Of a stretch of 64,000 nt of DNA, positions 11,791 to 23,010 are shown piece by piece. Source of the DNA: Terebella lapidaria. Taxonomy: Eukaryota; Annelida; Polychaeta; Terebellida; Terebellidae. Numbering within the stretch: position 1 is the stretch's first letter; the number at the start of each line of letters is the position of its first letter. A program made the translations under genes and the position numbers. The stretch is taken from the NCBI GenBank assembly GCA_949152475.1, contig OX424570.1:21572694-21636693 (forward strand), in the 5' to 3' direction. Below the pieces are notes generated by a model. It was not told the DNA's origin. It saw only the letters and a list, made by a program, of their open reading frames with translations, and did no database searches.

Positions 11791-13257
11791 AATGTAAGAA
11801 TCAATCTATTACCACCAATATATTCAGATTTTGATGATGTTAATAACAAACGTAAAGTACAACATTTTGCAATAGAAACAAAGCCCGACCAAATAGTTTA
11901 TCCAAAGACACACTGGCGTCATCAGGGGCAGACAGTGTGTGAAATGTAGTTGTTTCTACTGTACACCTGATGGAATTAGTATACAACTGCCCAACAACCT
12001 ACGAAAAAATTATAAATCCAATACAAACCTTATGAAATAGATATATGACAAGTACATAAGTACCTAATCACAAGCCAAAAGGTTACTGAGTTGATGGTAT
12101 CCTCGGGGACAGATTTAACGTCCGCCAGCAGTGACACCGACTCAGTGGTATGAATGTAAGAATCAATCTATTACCACCAATATATTCAGATTTTGATGAT
12201 GTTAATAACAAACGTAAAGTACAACATTTTGCAATAGAAACAAAGCCCGACCAAATAGTTTATCCAAAGACACACTGGCGTCATCAGGGGCAGACAGTGT
12301 GTTAAATGTAGTTGTTTCTACTGTACACCTGATGGAATTAGTATACAACTGCCCAACAACCTACGAAAAAATTATAAATCCAATACAAACCCTATGAAAT
12401 AGATATATGACAAGTACATAAGTACCTAATCACAAGCCAAAAGGCTACTGAGTTGATGGTATCCTCGGGGACAGATTTAACGTTCGCCAGCAGTGACACC
12501 GACTCAGTGGTATGAATGTAAGAATCAATCTATTACCACCAATATATTCAGATTTTGATGATGTTAATAACAAACGTAAAGTACAACATTTTGCAATAGA
12601 AACAAAGCCCGACCAAATAGTTTATCCAAAGACACACTGGCGTCATCAGGGGCAGACAGTGTGTTAAATGTAGTTGTTTCTACTGTACACCTGATGGAAT
12701 TAGTATACAACTGCCCAACAACCTACGAAAAAATTATAAATCCAATACAAACCCTATGAAATAGATATATGACAAGTACATAAGTACCTAATCACAAGCC
12801 AAAAGGCTACTGAGTTGATGGTATCCTCGGGGACAGATTTAACGTCCGCCAGCAGTGACACCGACTCAGTGGTATGAATGTAAGAATCAATCTATTACCA
12901 CCAATATATTCAGATTTTGATGATGTTAATAACAAACGTAAAGTACAACATTTTGCAATAGAAACAAAGCCCGACCAAATAGTTTATCCAAAGACACACT
13001 GGCGTCATCAGGGGCAGACAGTGTGTTAAATGACAATAAATGCTCACTCTTTCCGGAACACCTGATTTCACCTCCTGATGGCCATTTACGGGGGTTCATG
13101 AGTTTCCCTGTCATTTTTGTTTTCTCTCACTTCGTATGCCTGATATGACTTTCTGTCCCCGGACTATGAGATTGGATAACGGACCCTGTTTTGTTTGCTC
13201 GGAATACTTGATACTGGGTATTGATTCCACGTCTATGTAGTTGTTTCTACTGTACAC
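11791..13257 (+). repeat. 362-bp tandem satellite, three full units plus an interrupted fourth
   Basis: The phrase AATGTAAGAATCAATC starts at 11791, 12153, 12515 and 12877, so the period is exactly 362 bp. Units are almost identical. The fourth unit is split: it breaks at about 13031, resumes at 13236 with ATGTAGTTGTTTCTAC, breaks again at 13257 and resumes at 24797. The interruptions are a Penelope-like 3' end and the 11.5-kb transposon. Diverged single copies or parts lie at 4494, 35797, 50834, 52141, 58398 and 58857 (some reversed), so this is a dispersed family that is locally tandem. Confidence 0.92.
13032..13235 (+). mobile_element. 5'-truncated Penelope-like element, 3' end only
   Basis: About 204 bp inserted in the satellite, from ATGCTCACTCTTTCCGG to ATTGATTCCACGTCT. 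The same stretch follows the RT gene at 56460-56665, which identifies it as the 3' untranslated end of that Penelope-like family. The satellite resumes with a repeated ATG, so any target duplication is very short. Confidence 0.75.
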
Positions 13258-13546
13258 TTACTGTGTACAGCGCTGTATAGACAATACATCGCTGTGCCGA
13301 CTCGACTGTCTGCGGCTGGCCGGGGAAAGTGATAAATTTGATCCGAGTATTTGGGGCATATTTACCATGCAGCGCACTCCGAAAACTGCACAGTCCTTCT
13401 CAGTTAGCTTGCAGCGACATCGCTGCAGTATAATTTGTGCGATTGCAACGAAATATTAGACTCGAATGCCAGTTTAATTTCACACACATTTCTTCCGAGT
13501 TTTTGTTGTCACCTGGTCTCCATATCCTGCATTGTGCGCATGCGCA
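13258..13546 (+). repeat. Left terminal inverted repeat of Academ-type element
   Basis: 289 bp, 99% identical to the reverse complement of 24508-24796. It contains a small palindrome (GCAGCGACATCGCTGC) and ends at its inner edge with TGCGCATGCGCA. Target duplication ACTGTACAC precedes it. Confidence 0.93.
13535..13546. promoter_or_regulatory. NRF1/EWG-type palindrome at inner edge of left TIR
   Basis: TGCGCATGCGCA matches the NRF-1 consensus YGCGCAYGCGCR on both strands. It is the last sequence shared by the two TIRs and lies about 700 bp upstream of the helicase ATG. A promoter role is inference. Confidence 0.45.
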
Positions 13547-14242
13547 AGACCATACTTCCCCGTATTTGATGTTGGCTTGCTGTTTCGTACATTGTCAATC
13601 AACCAATTGAAATTATTCGACAAATGCAATCATAACAAATATCTTAACTATAATCTGAATCAAATCTGAATAGAACTGAAGAGAACTGGCAACTGAACAG
13701 AAAGAAAAAAGCCTTGCAAGATATTCAGTGCACTTCAGTGCTATTCCTGGTATTAAACTAACCCTAAATGCTGTGAAACTTGTAGTAATTAATAGGACAT
13801 AGCGGTCCATATGCAATAATTAACAATTTCAGAAGAACAAACTAATTAGATTTGATAAAGTTACAATTTTATTTGTCACTTGTAAGTTATGTGAACTGAA
13901 CATATAGAAGGTATCTTTAATAAAACATATAAGCAGGTACCAATGCAATAGATTGATTCTTCATAAGTATGAAAGTAATCCAATGGTCATGAATGATTTT
14001 ACGTGTTGTACATCTGTTGTTGATAAAAAATATGTTTCATCATGACATGAACTTAAGAAATCAGTGTTTTGTATACAGAAATAGGTCTCAAGTGTGTGTT
14101 ACTCCAATATCATTTTTTTTATGAATACGCATTCGGTATGCAGGCCCAAGGTTTGACGTCCGTCTATCTACTATTTAAACATTCTACATGTTTTGGAATG
14201 TATTGCAATAAAGACGTTATTGATTGATATTGAACACGTGTA

Positions 14243-16111
14243 ATGATTTTGTCCATTCAGAAACATGGAGAATATCTGGCAAATATTAAAGTGGAGGTGG
14301 GGCTGCCATATAACCTCAAGGCAGAGCAGATCGAGGTGCTGAGGACAGTTGTGGAAAGGCAGCGTGATTGCATGTGTGTGCTGCCAACAGGGTATGGCAA
14401 GACTGACACGTTCATGCTGGCGCCAATGTTGAAAAACAAGGTACTGATATGTCCTGACTCGTCAATTACGTATATGTGATTGAAGGACCCAAATATATTG
14501 ATCGATAAACATAAAGGTTTATTATGGGGTTTTTTTTGGACTCGTACAACAGATGCATGGTGGAAGGACTATTGTTTTGGTAATCAGTCCCCTGAGATCT
14601 CTGATGCGTGATCAGGCGACACGCTGGAAACAGCTTAAGCCTGAGATCATTCTGCAGTCAGCAGAAATGAGCACCGCCGATGTGTCTGGTACATGAACCC
14701 TCGATATTTGCTTAGGAATAATTTGTCAGAATAATATATCGACCATTATAAATCGAGCTATAGGAAGAATGCGGCTATAGAAAGCGATATACTTTTATTA
14801 TAATAAAATACTAATAAACTACTCTAGATATCAAGGAAGGGAGATGCCATATCATCATCTCCTCCCCAGAAGCTATCCTCATGGATCAATGGCGAGACAC
14901 CATCATTCGCTTACGTGACCGAGTGTGTCTCCTTGCTTTTGATGAAGCACATTGTATGGTTACCTGGTATGTGGAAATATGACAATCAATTTGAACTCAA
15001 TATATCACAATGGCGACGCTGCCGTCAAATTAAACCTAGCATTGTTTTTTAAAGGGGCAAGAATTTCCGCAAGAAATACTTGCGAGTGAAAGAACTGAGG
15101 GCCATCCTTGGGAATGTTCCCGTCCTTGCCCTGACAGCCACAGCCGACTCAAGAATAGTTGAGGAGATCCGTTGCCATCTTGGGGTTGCACATTTTGAGC
15201 TAGTGGCAGTAATTCCAGACAGGTTAATATGTAGACTGATGCTCGACACTTTCGATATCCGATTTTGAAATACATATAATAGAGTGACTAAACCGTTTCT
15301 CAATTTAGACCGAACATTAAGCTACATATCAAGCGCAAACCTGCCACTGTGCATGACCTGGACTGGATAGTCGGATGCTTATGCGAAGAGCCCAGTAAAA
15401 TCCCCAAGATTATAATATATTGCAGGTAGTTTAAAATTCAGTAGCTAACTTAGAATAGAGAATTTAGTAGAATATAATTTAGTAGAATATCGAATATAAA
15501 GTGATGTGCTTCATCAGTGTAAGATGACTCTTGGGGATTATTTTTATAGATCCATAGAAGCTGTGACCGAGGTGTATGAGCATATTGTCTCCTCCATGGA
15601 GTCTGCTGGGGTCGGCAACGTGGACATTGTCCAAATGTTCCACGCTAAAGTGGATGAGGATACTGAGGTTGATCTTCCAGCTTCATTTGCCTCTTCTAAA
15701 TCCAGTGTTCGGTGCCTGGTTTCGACCATCGCTCTGGGTATGGGGATCCAGATTCCGGACGTTCAGTTTGTCGTACACTGGGGTGCCCCCAATTCCATAT
15801 TGGATTATTGGCAGGAGGTAGGGAGGTGTGGTCGCGATGGTCGTCCAAGTGAGGCTTTCATGTACCTTCCACCCTATTGCCTACACCCCAGTCGAGTTTC
15901 CCCAGAGTTCATGGCTATGATCAAAGCATCTGACGAGCACTGTGTCAGGTATCTTGTCTCGAGTCATCTAAACTTGACAGGTGAAGAGGTTCCTGAGAGT
16001 TCTAAGGAGGACACGTGTTGTAGTACATGCAGTAGGCTTCTTGCTGGTGATAGCACAAATGATCACACAGAATCGGATGGCATCCTGTTGGCCCATGATG
16101 ATAGCTGTTAA
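14243..16111 (+). CDS. RecQ-like superfamily II DNA helicase of the transposon
   Basis: Six exons: 14243-14440, 14553-14688, 14828-14966, 15055-15222, 15309-15425, 15550-16111. Every junction has GT and AG and every phase fits, giving an uninterrupted 439-residue protein. ATP-driven unwinding motifs appear in order: PTGYGKT (I), VISPLRSLMRDQ (Ia), AFDEAHCM (II, DEAH), ALTATAD (III), KIIIYCR (IV), VSTIALGMGIQIPDVQFVVH (V) and YWQEVGRCGRDG (VI). A short cysteine cluster CCSTC near the end recalls the RecQ zinc region. There is no HRDC or RQC domain, so it is a short helicase compared with cellular RecQ. The first exon may instead begin at an acceptor (ATTCAG at 14258-14263) after an unseen exon. 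It is convergent with the transposase gene and likely aids transposition; that role is inference. Confidence 0.9.
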
Positions 16112-17328
16112 TGTAAAGAGTAAAGAAAGGACATATATGTTTATGTTTCATGAGAAGCACACTCACATTATTTTATTGTGACGTTACAGTTCGTCACATT
16201 CATCCTATGATGAATACCGTCTCGTCCCGTATATGACACGGAAATATATGTAGATTTACCACATTGTTCTTTGATGGCGATTGTAAACTCCGAGGACTAA
16301 TTCGCTTATTTGAAAAATGAGGGTCACTTCATTTTGCAGAAGACGAACATGGCGATGACGATTTGTAAAGAACAGTCATATGTCACGGTCATGATTGCAC
16401 TCCTGACTTTCGCAGGTGCAATCAAAGAATAACCTTTTATTTGCATAAATTGATACTTATGACCTATGTAAATGATGTATAAAAGACAGGGCTTTGATTT
16501 TTCCTTAAAGACCAACACAATATGACATTCCACACGACAAACTGTCCATTTACCACATGGAAAACATGCAAGCAATATTATTCGCCATATAGTTCAATAT
16601 CCAGGAACATGATAAAGACCAACAGATTCCTAAACAAATTGGACATTCTATGCAAAAGAGCGCTGTAGCAAAGTAAGGCATCATGTTTTATGAGCTCCGT
16701 TTTCGACATCAGCACGAATAAGTTCAGGAAAACATAACATAGAATTCCTTCTCACGTTTAGACTACGGGTTAACAGAGTAAAATGCAATGACCATCAATA
16801 TACGACCACTAAATGTCAAGATTCCGCACTCATGTCGAGTCCGGGAACTAATTTCTAGTCCAGAAACTAATCTTTTTACACCTGATTGAGTGAATCCAGT
16901 GGATCATTGTACATGTAGTTTGAATCATGTAATTATCGCAGTCAATTATAGAGCGTGATAGTTAATAATAATGAATAATACTGTGGTAATGAATAATACT
17001 GTGGTAATTTTCGACCTCAATAACTATTCTAAAGCGCATCCATTAAGTACCAAGGGTCCAATCACTTGGTTGAATGAAGATTCTGATTTCCAGTCACACA
17101 TGTACATATGACAATGATCATAGTTCAACTTGAAAACTTAAGTACAAAATATTACTAATAATTGACACTAAACAGATATAATGTGGAGAACGAAAAGAGA
17201 TAATCCTGTTCCTCCAAATCCAGCACATCAGTATTTACATGTACGTATTCAAAAAATCAAAAACTCAAAACTGATAACTGAAAGTTCATATTGACTTGAG
17301 CTAGATGTTTGTTCACATCGTTGTAGGC
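16112..17328. other. Spacer between the two convergent transposon genes
   Basis: AT-rich, without supported exons. I found no clear AATAAA close to either stop codon. Confidence 0.5.
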
Positions 17329-17477
17329 TTATATTAGTCCTTCTTTCTGTTTCGAGTTCAGCTCTCTGCGCTTCCAGAAATCTAGTTTTTTGTTGAGCTC
17401 CTTGATGTGAACAGCCATTTCCAGGGGTTTCCGGAGTGTATTGTCCCGCACGAAACCAGGGAAGGCCCGGTGTTCCC

Positions 17478-17494
17478 GGGGGGGGGGGGGGGGG
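17478..17494 (-). repeat. 17-nt homopolymer in the last transposase exon
   Basis: A run of 17 G on plus (C on the coding strand) encodes a stretch of prolines. The frame is continuous on both sides at this length. Confidence 0.85.
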
Positions 17495-18396
17495 CAGATC
17501 TCGAAGAGCCCATCCTTCGCGAATTCTTTGACCAGGTGTGAGATGTCAGACGCATGAGCGGACGTCCTACCATGATACTTGGTCTTGGGCTGGCCAAACA
17601 ACTTCAAGAAAGCTTTCTGAAATTGTTTGGAGAAGGTACCGGTCATGCGCCTGCATCGAACGATTTCTGCGTCCGTATCGTTGCCTCGCGAGTGTGACAG
17701 CAGTTCTAGAAGAAAACGCCAATAATAACATTTCCTCAATCATAGGAACGTATAATGCTTAGGAGAAGATCATTTGGCAGAAATATCACAAACCCTTAAA
17801 CTCGTTGTTAAGGAGCTCGTTTATGAGGTCCAGGGGCAGGTTGGATCCTGGACCACCTGACAAGCTGCCAACCCGTTCCCAAGTGAGATCGTGGCGCAGA
17901 CGTTCAGGTAGGAACCCGGCAACATCTAAAAGATTCATACTAATCAATTGTAGTCCAAGGAACATTGTTTGAAGTAGCCATGTATATGAATCCCAAAGTC
18001 TGAAAGCATGTGTGTAACAATTGGAGCAAACTGGTAGACCATGATGGAAGAAAGATATGCAACGTACTGCATAAGAGTTGATGGCCAAGTATGAAATACT
18101 TGGGATGCTTCAAGTTCCAGAAGTTGTGCATGTAGATGCGCCACATCATCAAAATGCCTGGACCATCCCCCTCACGGATGAAATCCCTGTTTACCTGGTG
18201 CAAGAGACCACGGCCCAAGATGGCCAACGAGTGCTCTCGCACATGATCATCAGCCTCAGCGCCCAGCTGACAATCTTTACAACAGTACCATGTGTCTGCA
18301 AAAGGTTTGTTTGAAAGGTCTCTTCGGTAAATCAAAGGGATACATCATATATGTTATTGTTATATTAAGTAACAATATAAAATATTGATGATATAC

Positions 18397-18815
18397 CCTT
18401 GGACTTCGAAGATGGCCTGCCCACGCAGGATGGGTGATACAGTGACTGACGCCTGCAGTCATCACCCAGGGCACATCGCAGCATCTCCCTGTCCTCAGGT
18501 CCCTGGGTTGTCTTACACCAACAGTATGCGAATGATGTAGACTTAGAACATGAGACACTGCAATACCACACCCCATCTGGTGCCTCCGTCAGAGGTGGAT
18601 CAAGGCAGGAAAGGTGATACCAACTGTTGGCACATACTCGGTTGGCGCACATGACCATTGGACCACCAATCTCTTGAAAAGACAGGTGAAAGAACAGAGG
18701 AAAAGAACGATGAAAAGAATCACCCCAGGATGTGAACAAGCCGAAAAAGCCTACATATGGAAAAAATATTAACCTTGTCTACAGGTACAGTATGGGTAGG
18801 CAGCGTCACCAACAG
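18397..18815 (-). other. Tandem PHD finger segment inside the transposase
   Basis: The first finger reads C-x-C, then VMC, ANRVC, WYHLSC and WYCSVSC. The second reads YCWC, MLRC, GDDC, LYHPSC and, after an intron, WYCCKDC at the start of the exon beginning 18295. Each has the Cys4-His-Cys3 pattern of a zinc-binding PHD. They sit between the GDQLT and REGDG motifs, so they interrupt the presumed nuclease core. Confidence 0.78.
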
Positions 18816-19585
18816 AGGACAAAGACTCCCGGACAGGAGCTAGCTCTTAATCCACCGATTCGAAACCAACGTTCTGCACAATGGCAGTGGCCTGGCGTGC
18901 CAGCCAAACTCTTTGTTCAGGTAGTGATGAGGGGAAACCTTCCGGTGTGTCATCTATGCCTGTTGCTCCCACCTCAGATAGATATGCCAGGACCGTAAAT
19001 CCTTCAGTGACAAACTGAAGGGAAAATCCATTCGAAAAAGACAAATATAGCCAGAGAAACTGTAATATGTGTCGACCGTTATTTATAATGGAATCAAATA
19101 TTGAAACAATGTGGATGTACATTGTACCTCCAAAAAATCCCAGACGTGTTGGAAGTTGTCCATGACCTTTGACGGCCTCATGGAGCTGAAATATGGTAAT
19201 CATCACTATATTTGCTGGAATATGGTTAACTCATTAAACTATTTTAATAATTAGTGTCATCATTTTCGCCTCTGTGTTTTTGTTCCAATTCATAATGTGT
19301 TTTCAAAGATAATAACCGGTGCTTGAAATAATCTTTAAGCTGACTCAAGGTGCCACGATCAGCCACACTGGCTCCGTCATACAGATGATCCAACGTATCC
19401 TTGAACAGGAAGTAAACAAACATTGGTAATTCTGAAACAAATCATCTCATGAATATTAGTTATGCAACATTTGGCGCCGGCTTTCTAGGTGGCAAGAGCC
19501 ACTAATTATACCTGCATCATTATGCCCTCTTTGTGAAATTCCTGAGGGACTTCTTGGAGTCCAACTAGCCGCTGGCGTTCAGTCG

Positions 19586-19601
19586 CCCCCCCCCCCCCCC
19601 C
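19586..19601 (-). repeat. 16-nt homopolymer in the GDQLT exon
   Basis: A run of 16 C on plus (G on the coding strand) encodes glycines between two conserved segments that stay in one frame. Confidence 0.85.
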
Positions 19602-22396
19602 TGACCGAGCTCGTTTTGCAGATGTTGATCTTTCACAGGTAAGCTGATCACCATTACAAGGAATTGTCAGAAGACTGCCATCCTTCTGAAGGGGAATATA
19701 CTTATGCAAGTATGCGTTGATGTCAATGGTTCCAGCAGTAGTAGCTGGGTCAGCTGTCATTGCCCCGAGGTTAAGAACCTTCGACTCCTTGCACATGGAT
19801 TCAGAGTAGGCATGAGGGACATGTTTGGTGACATGTTTGTCAAGATGAGCAAGATGAGGAACATTTCTGAAAGTAGATAATCCATCTGAAATGCAATATC
19901 AATATTCATGCCACTGTTGGATTTCACTGATATTTCAAAATATGTAATATCACTGACGCTGTCATTGTACGCTCCACGATAGTCACAGCACGCTTTTCCA
20001 TGAACTCCCAATCCTCCTTTGTTGCTATCAGTGCCTTTGTTGGGATATCGCATGCCAGTGTGGTCTCCGGCCGTGTGAGATGAAGAGAAGCTGTCCTATG
20101 TAGTGAGGCATGACTTAGAGCCATGAAGAGGAAGCGATTTCCCTTGTCCATGGTGACATGTTTACGGTGTAGTTCTTTTTGCACATTGTCCCATCCAAGA
20201 CTAAAGGAACTGTAACAGCGTATCAAATAAATAGAGCGCAAAATCTAATATCTAAGATATATATTTTTGGCATGCAAAAACGTCCTATATAATACATTCA
20301 ACCTGTTACGTCTGGGTGTAAACACTGAAGATACTCTGCATACCATTGGGCCCTCCCAAAATGCCCAATGATGAACCCAAAACCACCCGAACATTCCCAC
20401 ATACATGTATTTATCAAACACACGAAGCTGCCATTCATTCAGCCACTCATTAAGCACTGTTCAACCACCTGCCCCAGAATAGTCTGGGCAGGGTCCATTA
20501 TGGTTCACCATGAGTCATAAAAACCATTAATAAGACAAAATGTAGTAATAGGCAGCGCTTTGGTTGTAGGTAAGATAATTTGCTGCTTTATCGTGACTTC
20601 AGAAGGGGGCCACTTCTGCACACTTACAGGTTCGCTTCAGCATTGCCGAAGTTCAGTCTCCGTCTGGGTACCACCTGTTTCTGGGGGCTGCTTCTCTATT
20701 GATCAAAGTTTATTTTATATCAGTGGAATATTACCTATGTGACAGATAATGATGTAGATGTTATGCCCTAGCAACTACTTGTATCTGACTGTTTCAAGGT
20801 ATCTTAAGTCCATGTAAATATTGCAGCATACTTCAATGTTCTCTTTGATGGACATAATCTCAAAGTCATGGTGTTCTATCAGCTTGTCCACTAGCTGCCT
20901 GGCTGTGTCTTTGCACGTGGATATCCCGATGAAGTTTAAGCTCCTAAATAGTTTGAGCTGACAATCTTGGCGCCACATCTCGATCCCGAACATTCCTTGC
21001 ATGAACTTATAACGCCTTGGGGCATGGGACTGCAGGACAATGCCGAGTAGGATACTGAACCTGCATGCCCACACCTCCTTACACTCATCCTCGGTCATCG
21101 TCCTTAGAAATTTATAATAGCCTACTGATCATCGTGGTGCTCGCAATTGTTATTTTGACAATGCTCAACATGTTAGCGACTAGTCAGGAGTGACTCATTG
21201 TTATACCTCTTGGCCGCTTTTGGTCCTTTGATCACTCCCCGTCTCATATCTTCACTCGGTGGCAGTAGAGAAGAAACCACAGCGTGCACCACAGGCATTT
21301 TCTGGTCACACTCGCTTACGGAGGCGGTCCATTCTAGGTCTTCTAAGGACTTCGATTACACTTCTCTATTTGTATTTAAAAAACGAACAAAATCTTGGTG
21401 CATATATGTTACCATCCCATCCCCTTAGGCTACCGGATTCATCTACATACTCGTAACCCTAACCTGGAGAAGGTATGCAGCTGTCTCTCCAATGGAACAG
21501 CTCGTTTCGTCGTGGTTCTTGTGTCCTGACGTATCAACTTGCATACGACTCCTATCATAGCTCCCTTGGCCGCCTCTGACTCTTGCACCATTCCCTGGAA
21601 GGCACGCTGGTAGTGACTATCCATAATGCGGTCGCAGGCTGTAGTCTTCCAACTGCCAGCAGCATTCGGTTGCTGATATGTCACACAATGCTGCAAGTCC
21701 ATGTTCTTCATCTTGCTGTATGGGTGTTTCTACAGGACTGACTGGTGTCTGGTTAGGGCACGGGGTGGAAACAGGGGGATCACTGGGAAAGACAGTTGGG
21801 GTTGGAAAACAGTTTGGTTTCTTGGTGAGTCGTTTAGGTGTCCAAGGCCCACTCCACTGTCTCTTTCTGTTCGCAGTAGCCTGAATAACGCCGATTTGTC
21901 ATACAGATTGTCCTACTCACATACATTTATATATATACTGTAGTATATATATTCATATATTGTATAAACAAATGGTCATGCTAATGGAAACTTTACAATT
22001 GCCTGATTGTAAATATTCCATTGTATGTATTGTATGTATGAATATTGATATGTGATAGGCCTACTTGTGTATTGTTCATTGTTTGCATTTTAGTGTTCTA
22101 TATTGTCATTCTCATTGCATTGCAGGTAAATTCCTCACCACGGGTTGGTACGATGCATTTGGGATCCAGGTTGGGGTTTATGATCTTGACCCCTGACCGA
22201 TTCCACGAAAGGGAGGGGGAGAAGGAGGGGGGGGGGGGGGAGGTGATGTAGTCCCATACAGATACTGGTTTTTCCTATGAATATCAGCCACAATATCAGC
22301 CGCCGACGATTCTACCTGGGACAGCAGGGGCGAGTATAGGATTTTGGGAGGGGTGGGGGGCAAACCCTTTGAGCGACATAATGGCGAGCGAGGGCT

Positions 22397-23010
22397 CCAG
22401 AAGCTGAAAGGTTATGCATACCCAGTGTTTTTTAGAGGTTTCCTTTGGTCCATTCCCCATTTCTCTAAGAGTTTTTGCATGGCTAATTCAGAGCAGATCT
22501 GGGATTTGAGGGATGGCCCATTTTGTGAAATGTTACTAAGCCAGCTGAAGCGAGCCCCTGTCGGCCGGGGGTCTGGGGCCTGCTCAAGGGCCCCAGACAC
22601 TGAAGGTTTATGCATCCCCAATGATGTGTTCTAGGGATCTCTTTGATCCAATTTCCATGGCCTTGGAGAGTTTATGAATACCTGATCTTGGGTGAATCCA
22701 GGGTTCGGAAGGAGTGCCAAGATATGAAATGTCGCGAAGCGAGGTGGTGAAGACCGAGGATCTGGAACCCGCTTGAGGGTCCCAGAAGCTGAAGGGTTTT
22801 GCAGTGGTGTGTTTTATAGGTTTCCTTTGGTCCATTCCCCATTCCCCTAAAGAGTGTGTTGCATGGCTGATTCAGCCAAATGTAGGATTTTGAGGGAAGG
22901 CCTAGTTGTGAAATGTCATTAAGCAAGTTGAAGCAAGCCCCTGTCGGCCTGGGGTCTGGGGCCCGCTCCCAGAAGCTGGCAGTATTCGCGTGCCTAAAAC
23001 AGCATTCCAG
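22397..23010. repeat. ~190-bp tandem repeat inside transposase intron 1
   Basis: Units start at about 22397, 22591, 22781 and 22968, marked by CCCAGAAGCTGAAGG-like and CCCCTGTCGGCC phrases. Units are about 75-80% alike by eye. It is inside the Academ-type element, between the first two transposase exons. Confidence 0.8.

Noticed and set aside
11791..13031. Hammerhead ribozyme in the reverse strand of the 362-bp satellite (CTGATGA followed by AAAC about 20 bases on)
   Set aside because: The second core element GAAA is missing (ATAAAC instead), stem II is at best 3 bp, and the CTGATGA is not kept in diverged copies such as 4494-4770 or 52141-52305.
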